NCBI GenBank assembly: GCA_020721325.1
Contig: DYNA01000018.1
Coordinates: 1-43,565 of the forward strand
From: Paludibacter propionicigenes
Lineage (GTDB): Bacteria; Bacteroidota; Bacteroidia; Bacteroidales; JAIFNL01
Length of the DNA stretch: 43,565 bases
Reading direction: 5' to 3'
The notes under the pieces were generated by a model that worked only from the letters and a program-made list of their open reading frames with translations, searched no databases and was not told the DNA's origin. This document shows positions 34,841 through 43,109 of the stretch, piece by piece (the first letter of the stretch is position 1; each line of letters starts with the position of its first letter). A program made the position numbers and the translations under genes.

Positions 34841-35490
34841 TCAATTTAAACAAGTTTCAGAGTACTACGATTCAGGCTGAAGTAAATTAATTCGGTGTTT
34901 TGATAATTTATATAATCAGTCAATTGAAATTTTAAAATTTTCTATACTCAAAACAATGATTTTGGATTTAGGAGCAGGTATAGGAATTTTTTCTCTCAAA
35001 AAATTTTAGAGCATTTTTCTTATGTTTGGTTGCTATTGTTAGATATTTCAGACCAAATGCCCGCGATGACTAAGTATTGATGTTCTAAAAATCAAAAAGT
35101 TAGCTTAAAAGTAGCCGATATTACAAAATATAATTTTACCCAAAAATTTGATGCTGTAATTTCGTCTTTATCCATACATCACTTATTAGATAGCGAAAAA
35201 CAGATTTTGTATAATATGGTTTTTAGTATTTTAAAAACGAATGGAATTTTTTTTATACCGACCAAATTATTGTTGATACTCCTTTTTTAGAAGAACATAA
35301 CTTATCAATGGCGTAAAAAGTTAAAAATTCCGGTTTACCACAAATTTATATGCAATTTGCTTACGACCAGGTTAAGCAGGATATATGAACACCGCAACAA
35401 ACTCAGTTAAATTGGTTAAAATTCATTGGTTTTCAATGGGTTGATTGCATTTATGAGTATTATAGTTTCGTTATTATTGGGGCATTTTAA
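34841..35490 (+). pseudogene. Decayed class I SAM-dependent methyltransferase
   Basis: Translating the plus strand across several frames recovers a methyltransferase: FNQVSEYYDSG, then MILDLGAGIGIFS (SAM motif I), LLLLDISDQMPAM, FDAVISSLSIHHLLDSEKQ, TDQIIVDTPFLEEHN, and near the end LNWLKFIGFQWVDCIYEYY. It is broken by stops at 34878-34880, 35078-35080 and 35386-35388, a further one near 35314, and at least two frameshifts (about 35000 and 35250). No reading frame covers it, so it is not a working gene. The remaining region to 35734 shows no gene. Confidence 0.82.
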
Positions 35491-35734
35491 AAAAATAGCT
35501 TTTTTTTGAGATTATACTTTACTATTTTTCAATTTTTGTAAAAAAAAGATAAAAATAAGAATTTTTTCTTTTTTTAAATACATCAAAATTAGTTTTATAA
35601 ATTGGTGTTTTCTTAATCATTTTTTTGAGCGTTTTTTTTTATATTAAATTTTTTTAAAGTGTTAAAAATAAAATAATTAACTTATATAAAGTAGAAGTTA
35701 TTCCAACAAAATAATCAAAGAATAAAGGTATAAT

Positions 35735-35858
35735 TTGCGTAAAATTACTGGTTTTTTGCGTAAAATTACTGCTTTTTTTACTTCAAAACTTGCGTAAAAT
35801 TACCTATAAAAACAGTAATTAATTCTATTGATATTTAAAGTTTTTGCCCTTAACTTTG
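35735..35858 (+). promoter_or_regulatory. Repeat-bearing promoter of HTH gene 1
   Basis: Two copies of TTGCGTAAAATTACTG (35735-35750 and 35756-35771) and a third ending in ACC (35790-35804) lie upstream of CAGTAAT (35813-35819). A TTG (35828-35830), 20 bases, and TAACTTTG (35851-35858) form the core promoter. The order and exact distances from the second repeat to the -7 box recur before HTH gene 2. Confidence 0.75.
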
Positions 35859-35938
35859 CATTGTAAAATTTTTAAAGAATTAACGTAAAGTTGCATTGCA
35901 ATTTTTTAATATAAGGACATTATTAAAATTTAGAACTC

Positions 35939-36217
35939 ATGAAATTTGTAAGAAATTTAACTCCGCAAGAAAAAGCCAGTTTATACGATTTAATGCGTAA
36001 AAGCTCAAGTTTTAAAGTTAGACAAAGAGCGCATGCTATTTTGTTAAGTGCTAAAAAACATAGAATTGACCAACTTTCCGATATTTTTGACGTGGACAGA
36101 GATACCGTAAGTGAATGGTTGAATCGCTGGGAAGTAAAAGGTATGAGCGGCTTAATTGATGCTCAACGTTCTGGAAGACCACGCAAATCGAAAGAAGCTG
36201 AAAATGAAGAAATTTAG
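35939..36217 (+). CDS. Stand-alone HTH protein related to IS630-type transposase N-termini (copy 1)
   Basis: A 92-residue protein made only of a homeodomain-like HTH. It has SFKVRQRAHAILLSAKKHRI (helix 1 region), LSDIFDVDRDTVSEWLNRWE (HTH) and a GLIDAQRSGRPRK tail. The last part resembles the linker to the DDE domain in IS630/ISL-type transposases and also an AT-hook core (GRPRK). No DDE domain follows: a terminator hairpin comes within 110 bases. About 62 of the first 83 residues equal those of the protein at 41677-41946, and both genes share a structured promoter. It is most likely a DNA-binding regulator, possibly domesticated from a transposase. It may bind its own upstream repeats (inference). 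Confidence 0.82.
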   Translation: MKFVRNLTPQEKASLYDLMRKSSSFKVRQRAHAILLSAKKHRIDQLSDIFDVDRDTVSEWLNRWEVKGMSGLIDAQRSGRPRKSKEAENEEI

Positions 36218-36302
36218 TTTTCACAACTGTTTTAAATTAAGGTTCATTTTTCATTAATATAATAGGTTACCTAGATTTAATTGTGTGTGTGTGTGTTTAT
36301 TT

Positions 36303-36329
36303 AAGCCTGACTTAATTTAAGTCAGGCTT
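36303..36329. terminator. Terminator between HTH gene 1 and lysA
   Basis: A perfect 11-bp stem AAGCCTGACTT/AAGTCAGGCTT with a five-base loop and a T-run on the plus strand; an A/T flank allows use from the lysA side too. It is preceded by a short GT run (36283-36297) in the HTH gene's 3' end. Confidence 0.88.
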
Positions 36330-36333
36330 TTTT

Positions 36334-37491
36334 TTATTTCAATTCGTTTGAATAATATGCTTGCGCTAAAGCTTTTAGATTATAATTGGAAGCCATCACT
36401 TCACCGTAAGCTCCTGCACTTCTAATTGCTATTAAATCACCACGTTGGGCTTCTCCAAGAGCATAATCTTTAACAAAAACATCAGAACTTTCGCAAACCG
36501 GACCTACCACATCGTATAAGCACGTCATTGCTCTAACATTCAGATTTTCAATCTTATGGTAAGCTTGATAGAGTGCAGGGCGGATTAAATCGTTCATTCC
36601 GGCATCGAGTATTAAAAAGTTTTTTGTTGTACTTTTTTTATTGTAAAGAACGCGCGAAATCAAACTTCCACTTTGTGCTACAATCGATCTACCAAGCTCA
36701 AAATGAGCTGTTTGATAAGATTTTAATTTTAAATTTTCTGAAAATATTTTAAAATATTCTTCAAAACGAGAGGTTGAATCTTCATCGGGATTTTCATAGC
36801 TAATTCCTAAGCCGCCACCTAAATTAACATGTTGAATATCAATGTTTTGTTCCGCAAAATAGGATTGAATTTCATTTACTTTTAAACTCAAATCTTTAAA
36901 AACACTTAAATCGGTTATTTGTGAACCTATGTGAAAATGAATACCTACGAAATCTATGTTTTTCAGCGATTTAATGACTTCAACCAAATTGGGTAAATCT
37001 TCAATATTTATCCCAAATTTATTCTCATTTAAGCCTGTTGTAATGTGTTTGTGGGTTTTGGAATCTACATTGGGATTGATGCGAACGGCAATGGGAGCTT
37101 TTTTTCTTTGTTTTTCGGCTATTTCATTGATTATTAGTATTTCAGGTATCGATTCGCAATTGAAACTGAAAATGTTTGCATTCAAACCTATTTTAATTTC
37201 CGAATCGGTTTTTCCAACTCCAGCAAAAGCTATTTTATTTGATGAAAAGCCTGATTCTAAAGCTCTTAAAACTTCATTGCCGCTTACACAGTCGGCTCCT
37301 AAACCATACGATTCGATTATTTTTAAAATCTTTAAATTTGAATTGGCTTTTAAAGCATAATGTACCTTAAAATTGTATTTTTGGCTTATTTGACTAATCG
37401 TTTTGAGCGTTTTTTCTAAAATTTCAAGATTGTAATAATAGAAAGGAGTTTCGATTTGCTCAAATTTTTTTTTTTCTGATTCTGAGAACAT
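36334..37491 (-). CDS. lysA: Diaminopimelate decarboxylase
   Basis: A 385-residue PLP enzyme (fold III) that makes L-lysine from meso-diaminopimelate, the last step of lysine synthesis. The PLP lysine is K48 in VHYALKANSN. Other family signatures are FVGIHFHIGSQI, NLGGGLGISYENPD, HFELGRSIVAQSG, GPVCESSDVF (active-site Cys from the partner subunit) and AGAYGEVMASNYN. Length is close to the short bacterial form. It lies 154 bases after lysC on the same strand, so both lysine-pathway genes may be co-transcribed. No lysine riboswitch was noticed in that gap. Confidence 0.96.
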   Translation of the reverse strand: MFSESEKKKFEQIETPFYYYNLEILEKTLKTISQISQKYNFKVHYALKANSNLKILKIIESYGLGADCVSGNEVLRALESGFSSNKIAFAGVGKTDSEIKIGLNANIFSFNCESIPEILIINEIAEKQRKKAPIAVRINPNVDSKTHKHITTGLNENKFGINIEDLPNLVEVIKSLKNIDFVGIHFHIGSQITDLSVFKDLSLKVNEIQSYFAEQNIDIQHVNLGGGLGISYENPDEDSTSRFEEYFKIFSENLKLKSYQTAHFELGRSIVAQSGSLISRVLYNKKSTTKNFLILDAGMNDLIRPALYQAYHKIENLNVRAMTCLYDVVGPVCESSDVFVKDYALGEAQRGDLIAIRSAGAYGEVMASNYNLKALAQAYYSNELK

Positions 37492-37645
37492 AAAGAGTTT
37501 TATTAATATGAATATAATTTTTTAAAGTTTTTTATTTTAAAAAATATCTGGAATTTATTATAGTAAAAATAATATTTTCCTTTTTTTTAGAAATAAAAAT
37601 GATGATGCAAAATACTGAAAATTTGTAATTTTTTTTTATAAATTT

Positions 37646-38971
37646 TTACTCATTTGAAGTTTCAAATAAATGTTTGCTAAGCAATTCTAAAGCTTTTTGT
37701 TTATCTTTAGTGTTGATTAACAGCGATATATTGTGCATACTGCCTCCATAAGAAATCATACGCAAAGGAATATTGCCCAAAGCCTCGAAAACTTTTAGAG
37801 CCACACCTGTTTTTTCGGCTATAAAATTGCCTACCACACAAATAATTGTTTGTTCGTGTTCGACTATAATACTGGAATATTTTTGTAATTCTTCCTCTAT
37901 TTTTGCTAAGTTTTTTATATTGTCAATGGTAACCGAAACTGAAATCTCTGAAGTTGTAATCATATCGATGGAAGTTTCATATTTTTCAAAAGTTTCAAAA
38001 ACTTTGCGCAAAAAACCATACGCTAAAAGCATACGAGCCGAGTTAATTTTTACAGAAGTAATGCCGTCTTTTGCTGCCACCGCTTTTATACCATCGCCTT
38101 TTTCTTCGCGCGTAATGAGCGTTCCGACGGCTTCGGGCTGAAGTGTATTTTTTAATAATACCGGAATATTTTGTAATTTGGCGGGCAAAACACTTGCCGG
38201 ATGTAAGATTTTTGCCCCAAAATAAGCCAATTCGGCTGCCTCATCAAACGAAAGTTCGCGAATGGGTTTGGTATTTTTTACATAACGGGGGTCGTTGTTG
38301 TGAAAACCATCAATATCAGTCCAAATTTGGATTTCTTCGGCTTTAATGGCTGCACCTATAAGCGAAGCCGAAAAATCGCTACCGCCACGCTGCAAATTAT
38401 CAATTTCTCCATACACATTTTTTGTTATAAAACCTTGTGTAACAATTATTTGTGTATCAGGAAATGCTTTTAATTCGCGTTTCAAATTTTCTTTTATGTA
38501 AAAATAATCCGGTTCATCATCTTTTCCTATTCGCATGAAATTCAATGCACTAACTAAAACTGACGAAATGTTTTGTTCTTTTAAATACAATTGAAATAAA
38601 TTGGTGGAAATGATTTCGCCTTGTGCCAAAATTCTTTTTTCGGTTCGTACTGTAAATGGTGAATCTGCTAAGGTTTTTAATGTTTCAAATATATTGAATA
38701 TTAGCTCTTTAGCTTCTTTTTGTGCCGTTTCGTTATTCAAAAGGTCGTTGATAAAAATGGCGTATTTTTTTTCCAATTCTTCTATTGCCTTTTTAGCTTC
38801 CGATTTGAGTTGTTTTTCGGCTAAACTCGAAATTTCTACTAAACTATTGGTAGTGCCTGAAACTGCTGATAATACAACTATTTTTCGATTGTTATCATCA
38901 ATTATTTTTGCTACATTTTTCATTCGTTCGGGCGAGCCTACCGATGTGCCGCCAAATTTTAAAACTTTCAT
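37646..38971 (-). CDS. lysC: Aspartokinase
   Basis: A 441-residue monofunctional aspartate kinase, the first step of the lysine/threonine/methionine branch. The kinase part (about 1-290) shows MKVLKFGGTSVGS, FITKNVYGEIDNLQRGGSDFSAS and WTDIDGFHNNDPRYV. Two ACT domains follow (about 300-370 and 375-440), the likely site of feedback control by lysine. There is no homoserine dehydrogenase domain. It precedes lysA and points to a lysine-biosynthesis unit. Confidence 0.96.
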   Translation of the reverse strand: MKVLKFGGTSVGSPERMKNVAKIIDDNNRKIVVLSAVSGTTNSLVEISSLAEKQLKSEAKKAIEELEKKYAIFINDLLNNETAQKEAKELIFNIFETLKTLADSPFTVRTEKRILAQGEIISTNLFQLYLKEQNISSVLVSALNFMRIGKDDEPDYFYIKENLKRELKAFPDTQIIVTQGFITKNVYGEIDNLQRGGSDFSASLIGAAIKAEEIQIWTDIDGFHNNDPRYVKNTKPIRELSFDEAAELAYFGAKILHPASVLPAKLQNIPVLLKNTLQPEAVGTLITREEKGDGIKAVAAKDGITSVKINSARMLLAYGFLRKVFETFEKYETSIDMITTSEISVSVTIDNIKNLAKIEEELQKYSSIIVEHEQTIICVVGNFIAEKTGVALKVFEALGNIPLRMISYGGSMHNISLLINTKDKQKALELLSKHLFETSNE

Positions 38972-39055
38972 TTTTTTGGAAAATTAGTAATTAAATTTTA
39001 TAACGTTATTTACAAAATATTATCATTTTGTAATTTTTTTATTTTTAAAAAAAAA

Positions 39056-39081
39056 GCAATTACTCAATGTGGAGTAATTGC
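39056..39081 (-). terminator. Terminator of the sigma-factor operon
   Basis: A perfect 10-bp stem GCAATTACTC/GAGTAATTGC with loop AATGTG; T-runs flank it on both strands. It lies past the stop of the last operon gene and before lysC. Confidence 0.8.
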
Positions 39082-39205
39082 AATTTTTTTTGAAAATTTA
39101 GTTCAAAATTATAAAAAAAAATAATTTAATATGTGAAATATTTAAGTTATAAAGTTATTTTTATGTTAATTTAATTTTTTTGTATTCCAATTTTTTTTCT
39201 AAAAT

Positions 39206-40258
39206 TTAGTTTAAGTCTATATTTCCATATTTTGTTTCTATATCGATGGTAGCATCGGTGTTTGAATTGTTACCTACTATGCCCCAGTACTTTACGCGAG
39301 TTGGTTCTTTGCTTTTGCTTAAATTTTTTGATTCCGGCACGTTTATATTGGCATATTGCGCTTCGGCATTGAGTTTGTAAACGGCAGTTTCATTCAAACC
39401 TAAATTGATAGAACCATACGAGTTTACTATTTCTATTTTTTTAAAATCATTTGGTATTAGTTCTATATTTGTGTTGGTATATTTAGTACTAAGTTTTAAA
39501 ATTTGTTTTACTTCTTCTATTTCAATATCGGCATAAGCTGAAATGGTTTTAAAAGCATTGATTGTGCCTATTTTATAGTTGTCGTATTTTGATTCGGCTA
39601 CCATTAAATTGGCTTCTTTTATTGCAAGTTTTGAATATTTTGAACTTGAAATGATTGCATTGGCTTTACCGATGGAAAGCTTTGAGTAACTGAGTTCTAA
39701 CTTAATGTAATTGCAATTATCTATTCGGCTACTTTTTGAATATTGCAAATTTACAACTCCGTAAGGCTTTGAATCATCGCCTGTTAAGCTGTTTATTTTT
39801 AATGCACCGTATTTTACTACTATATTGAACTTATTGGAAAGTTCGTTTATAAAAACATTTCCGAACTTATTTTCAATATTTAAAACTAAATTTTTCGGCA
39901 TTTTAACTTTGTAGTTGATACTAAATTCCACATTGTTAAAAGTTCCTTCCAAATTTGTTTTTCCGAATACATTTTCGCCTGTTTTTGTAAGACTTATATC
40001 AATTTTTTTCAAAATTTCTTCGGCTTTTGAGTTGCTTGAAGCTTCTACTTTAATTAAAACTTCTATTTGAACGGAATTTTTATCCCAATTCTCTACTTCA
40101 ATATCACCGAATTTATTCTCTAAATTAACTATGGAATTATCTGATACTGTGAAGGTTTCCATTTCTTTCCGTTCTACTTCTTGCGCCTTTACTTGAACGA
40201 CAAAAAGGAATTGTATCAATAAAATGATAAAGGCTTGTTTTAAAATATTTGTTTTCAT
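39206..40258 (-). CDS. Exported beta-strand-repeat protein (DUF4097-like)
   Basis: A 350-residue protein with a signal peptide (MKTNILKQAFIILLIQFLFVVQVKAQ). The mature part is built of short repeated strands: ENKFGDIEVENW, ENKFGNVFINEL, KYGALKINSL, SKYSKLAIKEA, ETKYGNIDLN. The phrase (K)FG/YG-(N/D)I recurs through the length, as in DUF4097/GIN-type beta-helices of Bacteroidota. Cysteine is almost absent, with one in IDNCNYI. It is the last gene of the sigma operon and is probably a cell-envelope product of that system. Its exact role is unknown. Confidence 0.8.
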   Translation of the reverse strand: MKTNILKQAFIILLIQFLFVVQVKAQEVERKEMETFTVSDNSIVNLENKFGDIEVENWDKNSVQIEVLIKVEASSNSKAEEILKKIDISLTKTGENVFGKTNLEGTFNNVEFSINYKVKMPKNLVLNIENKFGNVFINELSNKFNIVVKYGALKINSLTGDDSKPYGVVNLQYSKSSRIDNCNYIKLELSYSKLSIGKANAIISSSKYSKLAIKEANLMVAESKYDNYKIGTINAFKTISAYADIEIEEVKQILKLSTKYTNTNIELIPNDFKKIEIVNSYGSINLGLNETAVYKLNAEAQYANINVPESKNLSKSKEPTRVKYWGIVGNNSNTDATIDIETKYGNIDLN

Positions 40259-40315
40259 GGCTTTATATTTTTTAGAGTTAATAATTCGTTGATAATAAAT
40301 GCTTTACAAATCTTT

Positions 40316-40828
40316 TTAGCAATTTTCTTTTACTTTGTTCAGAATATTGTTTAAAAAATCAGAACGTTCTTGCATGTTCATAATCATTGCATTAATGATT
40401 ATTTCGTTTTTGTTGTTTTGCATTAGTTCGCTTTCCAGTTCTTTTTGATTTTGCTCAAATTTTTGGAGTTCTTTAAAAATTTCATTTTTGTTCAAATCCG
40501 AATTTTGGCAGTTTAATTGTTCTAACTCGTTTAATTCCTTTTTGAAATTGACTTGATAATAATTTTGAATTTCAAAAAAATCGGAATTTGCAAGCTCAAA
40601 ATCCATTTTCACATTGTCAGTGTGTACATTTTTGTATATTAAATTTGCCAAAATTGCCGAAAAAAGCATAAAAGCTATTACGGCGGCAATGCTGAAGGTT
40701 TTTTGAGGCATTATTATTTTTTGTTTTGCCTGTTTTTTTTCTAAACGATTTTTAAAACGTTCAAAATGTTCTTCATTTGGCTCTTCTGAATTGAACAACG
40801 ATTGATTTTGTTTGATAAAATCTTCCAT
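40316..40828 (-). CDS. Putative anti-sigma factor, single-pass membrane protein
   Basis: A 170-residue protein. The cytoplasmic N-terminus (about 1-42) is followed by one membrane helix (about 44-66, FSIAAVIAFMLFSAILANLIY) and an extracytoplasmic coiled-coil-rich C-terminus rich in Glu, Gln and Asn (YQVNFKKELNELEQLNCQNS onward). It lies 38 bases after the ECF sigma gene. That position and layout are typical of membrane anti-sigma factors, although no zinc HxxxCxxC motif is seen in the N-terminus. The call is inference from context. Confidence 0.68.
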   Translation of the reverse strand: MEDFIKQNQSLFNSEEPNEEHFERFKNRLEKKQAKQKIIMPQKTFSIAAVIAFMLFSAILANLIYKNVHTDNVKMDFELANSDFFEIQNYYQVNFKKELNELEQLNCQNSDLNKNEIFKELQKFEQNQKELESELMQNNKNEIIINAMIMNMQERSDFLNNILNKVKENC

Positions 40829-40866
40829 TTTGTTAATTTTTTTTAATATTTGGTAAAAAATTGGTT

Positions 40867-41418
40867 TTATTTTTTTTGTTCTTTCAAAATCGAAATCAAT
40901 TTTTGTTTGCCTCTTGCAAATTGCGAGCGCGATGCCGAAGGCGTAATATTCAGTATTTCAGATATTTCACTATGGTCGTAGCCTTCTAAAAGATGAAGCG
41001 AAAGCACTATTCTAAATCCATTGGGAAGTTGCATAATGGCTTGTTTTATTTGCGTTACCTTTTCTGCAACTGCCATATCTGTCTGAAAATCATCTGTTTC
41101 TGTTATCGAAATTTTTTCAGAGAACTCATCAAATTTGAGTTTGCGCTTTTTTAAAAAATCGAGTGCTTTGTTTATTACTATTTTTTTTAACCAAGCTCCA
41201 AAACTTGCATCTGTTTTGTAATTCTCTAAATTTGAAAAAGCCGAAATAAACGATTCTTGCATTAAATCTTCAGCCTCCGTTGCATTATTAACTATACGTA
41301 AAGTGGTGTTATACATGGCTTTGTAATATAATTTGTAAATTTCAAATTGTGCCTTTTTATCACCTTTTTTACATCTTTCTAATAATGCGTTGTGTTGAAT
41401 AAAATTTATTTCTTCCAC
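40867..41418 (-). CDS. ECF-type RNA polymerase sigma factor
   Basis: A 183-residue sigma-70 family protein with only regions 2 and 4. Region 2 (about 25-95) includes ATEAEDLMQESFISAFSNLE and a tryptophan-containing end FGAWLKKIVINKALDFLKK. Region 4 (about 125-180) is LPNGFRIVLSLHLLEGYDHS followed by EISEILNITPSASRSQFARG. It heads a three-gene operon with a membrane protein and an exported beta-repeat protein, a common envelope-stress arrangement in Bacteroidota. No promoter was confidently placed in the 258-base gap upstream. Confidence 0.95.
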   Translation of the reverse strand: MEEINFIQHNALLERCKKGDKKAQFEIYKLYYKAMYNTTLRIVNNATEAEDLMQESFISAFSNLENYKTDASFGAWLKKIVINKALDFLKKRKLKFDEFSEKISITETDDFQTDMAVAEKVTQIKQAIMQLPNGFRIVLSLHLLEGYDHSEISEILNITPSASRSQFARGKQKLISILKEQKK

Positions 41419-41607
41419 CTTGTTTTGTTTTTAAAAGACGATTTAAAAAATGGATTGCTGCATATTTTTCAAAAAAAAAAATTATAAAGAATATAAAAAA
41501 AGATTTTAAATTTTTTTTTTTACAAAAAAATTATTTAATTTAAAGAAAATCAATTACTTATATTTTATTTTTCCCGTTAAATAATTGTTAAATATAATAA
41601 TAAAAAA

Positions 41608-41636
41608 AAAAAGCTACTCTTTTGGAGCAGCTTTTT
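41608..41636 (-). terminator. Terminator of HTH gene 2
   Basis: A 12-bp stem with one mismatch (41608-41619 with 41625-41636) and loop TTTTG, with a long T-run on the minus strand, 41 bases past the stop codon. Confidence 0.82.
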
Positions 41637-41676
41637 ATAAATAAGAAATAAAATTTTAATGTATGATGAGTATTTT

Positions 41677-41946
41677 TTATGCTTCCATTTCAATTTCTTT
41701 GCGTGGGCGACCTGAGCGAGGCGCGTCGGATAAACCTTGAATACCTTTTTCGCTCCATCTTCTAATCCATTCACTTACAGTGTCTCTATCTACTTCAAAA
41801 ATGTCTGAAAGTAAATCGATTCTTATTTTTTTAGCACTTAGCAATATAGCGTGCGCTCTTTGGCGAACTTTAAAACTGTTGCTGGTTCTCATTAGTTCAT
41901 AAAGACTAATTTTTTCTCTGCCGTTAAGTTTTGTTACATATTTCAT
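41677..41946 (-). CDS. Stand-alone HTH protein related to IS630-type transposase N-termini (copy 2)
   Basis: An 89-residue paralogue of the protein at 35939-36217. SFKVRQRAHAILLSAKK is identical, LSDIFEVDRDTVSEWIRRW carries the recognition helix, and SGRPRK ends the shared part. The tails after SGRPRK differ (EIEMEA here), so the DDE linker has gone in both. The 5' leader of about 120 bases contains a CTTACAA/TTGTAAG hairpin (41990-42008). It has its own terminator. The two genes lie 6 kb apart in opposite directions, as dispersed copies rather than a tandem duplication. Differences in helix 1 and near the recognition helix (N/R, E/S) could change binding preference (inference). Confidence 0.82.
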   Translation of the reverse strand: MKYVTKLNGREKISLYELMRTSNSFKVRQRAHAILLSAKKIRIDLLSDIFEVDRDTVSEWIRRWSEKGIQGLSDAPRSGRPRKEIEMEA

Positions 41947-42074
41947 AACTTGTATTTTTTTGAATTGTTAATATTTTTTTTTAGTTGTTCTTACAAAAAA
42001 ATTGTAAGATTATGTTTTGTTTTTTTAAAATTTCTGAAACAATTTTTTAATTTTTTTTCTTTAATTTTATGATA

Positions 42075-42177
42075 CAAAGGTAAGGGCTTATTTTTTAGTA
42101 TGCAAGAGAGGTTATTACTGTTTTTTAAGGTAATTTTAGAGTGTTTTTTTAAGCATAAAAGCAGTAATTTCACGCAA
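42075..42177 (-). promoter_or_regulatory. Repeat-bearing promoter of HTH gene 2
   Basis: On the minus strand: TTGCGTGAAATTACTG (42162-42177), TAAAATTACC (42129-42138), CAGTAAT (42114-42120), TTG (42103-42105) and TACCTTTG (42075-42082). Distances between these match those before HTH gene 1: 49 bases from first T to last C, 8 to CAGTAAT, 31 to the -7 box, 20 between -33 and -7. The region 41947-42282 holds no gene; a short minus-strand frame there overlaps the promoter and is not credible. Confidence 0.75.
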
Positions 42178-42211
42178 TTTTTAGGGAATTTTCTACATTT
42201 TTTCATGTAAA

Positions 42212-42240
42212 AAAGACCGGTTTTTTTTTCGCCGGTCTTT
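42212..42240 (-). terminator. Terminator of the response-regulator gene
   Basis: A perfect 9-bp stem AAAGACCGG/CCGGTCTTT (42212-42220 with 42232-42240) with a T-rich loop, 42 bases past the stop codon. Confidence 0.82.
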
Positions 42241-42282
42241 ACTTAATATTTTGAATATGAATATGTTATGTGAAAAATAATT

Positions 42283-42921
42283 TTATTGGTCGACCAGTTT
42301 ATTTTTCAATGCATACGACACCAATTGCACCGAATTTTTGCAACCCGTTTTTGCAAGTAATTTGCTTTTATGACCCACAACCGTGCGTTCGCTGATAAAA
42401 AGTGTTTCGCCAATTTCTTCGTTTGACATGCCTTCGCATATCAATTCCAAAACTTCTAATTCGCGTTTTGTAAATTGTTCTTTATCTTCTTTTGGAGTCA
42501 TTTTTTTTGTAAAAAAAGTCCAAAGCTCTTCCGAAAAATAATTTTGACCTTGGCTAATGAGCGAAATGGCTTTTTCTAAGCCTTCTTTGGTAATATTTTT
42601 TATTAAATAACCTTTGGCACCGGCGTCAATCATGTTTTGTACATACGAATCTTCTACAAACATTGATAATGCTATAATTTTTAATTTCGGATTTTTGGCT
42701 AATGCCATTTTGGTGGTTTCAATTCCGTTGATTCCGGGCATTTCTATGTCCATAAAAACCATATCTGCTTCAGGATGCTTGTCTAAAATGTCCAAAAGTT
42801 CTTCGCCATTGGAAGTTTCCGCTACTATTCGGGTATTTTTTAGCCTGTTGATGGTCGTAATTAGGCCCTTGCGAAATATTTCGTGGTCATCTACTACTAT
42901 TATTTGAGTTTCTTTTTTCAT
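42283..42921 (-). CDS. NarL/FixJ-type response regulator
   Basis: A 212-residue two-component regulator. The receiver (about 5-120) has the acidic pair DD at 11-12, phospho-acceptor Asp58 in VFMDIEMPGINGIET and a lysine in KGYLIKNI. The LuxR-type HTH (about 148-210) reads FTKRELEVLELICEGMSNEE then SERTVVGHKSKLLAKTG. No adjacent sensor kinase lies within the window. A nested inverted-repeat element lies 57 bases before the start codon, as it does before the broken hybrid kinase, so the two may share regulation. Confidence 0.95.
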   Translation of the reverse strand: MKKETQIIVVDDHEIFRKGLITTINRLKNTRIVAETSNGEELLDILDKHPEADMVFMDIEMPGINGIETTKMALAKNPKLKIIALSMFVEDSYVQNMIDAGAKGYLIKNITKEGLEKAISLISQGQNYFSEELWTFFTKKMTPKEDKEQFTKRELEVLELICEGMSNEEIGETLFISERTVVGHKSKLLAKTGCKNSVQLVSYALKNKLVDQ

Positions 42922-42978
42922 TTTTTTCTCCTAATTGCTGATAAATGTGCTTTGCATAAGCTTTTTTTTAATTTTTTT

Positions 42979-43109
42979 CCTAAAATCCGTAAGTTTATCG
43001 CTAATTAACTAAGAGTCATTGTATCAATTAATTGTAAATTGCTTTTTTAATTTAATTTTCTATAAGCTCTTTATTAACAGATTGATACAATGATTTGCCG
43101 TTTTTAAGA
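42979..43109. repeat. Nested inverted-repeat element, copy B
   Basis: Outer arms CCTAAAATCCGTAAGT (42979-42994) and ATTTGCCGTTTTTAAGA (43093-43109, degenerate complement). Inner perfect 13-base arms TCATTGTATCAAT (43016-43028) and ATTGATACAATGA (43081-43093). Organisation and inner motif match copy A at 16556-16680. It lies 57 bases before the response-regulator ATG. Confidence 0.72.

Noticed and set aside
35735-35804. Three direct repeats of about 15 bases, considered as a CRISPR array
   Set aside because: The repeats are too short, spacing is uneven (21 and 34 bases), no cas genes are near, and the same motifs form a promoter-linked array before the paralogous gene.
35939-36217. An intact IS630-family insertion sequence
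   Set aside because: Only the HTH part is present. No DDE frame, terminal inverted repeats or TA target duplications were seen, and a terminator follows directly.
36283-36297. GT dinucleotide run as a phase-variable tract
   Set aside because: It lies after the HTH stop codon and before the terminator, so slippage would not change a reading frame or promoter.
37492-37645. A lysine riboswitch between lysC and lysA
   Set aside because: The gap is only A/T-rich DNA without the conserved L-box helices.
41991-42206. A 71-residue minus-strand reading frame upstream of HTH gene 2
   Set aside because: It overlaps the conserved promoter and leader, is lysine-rich from poly-A/T DNA, and matches no family.
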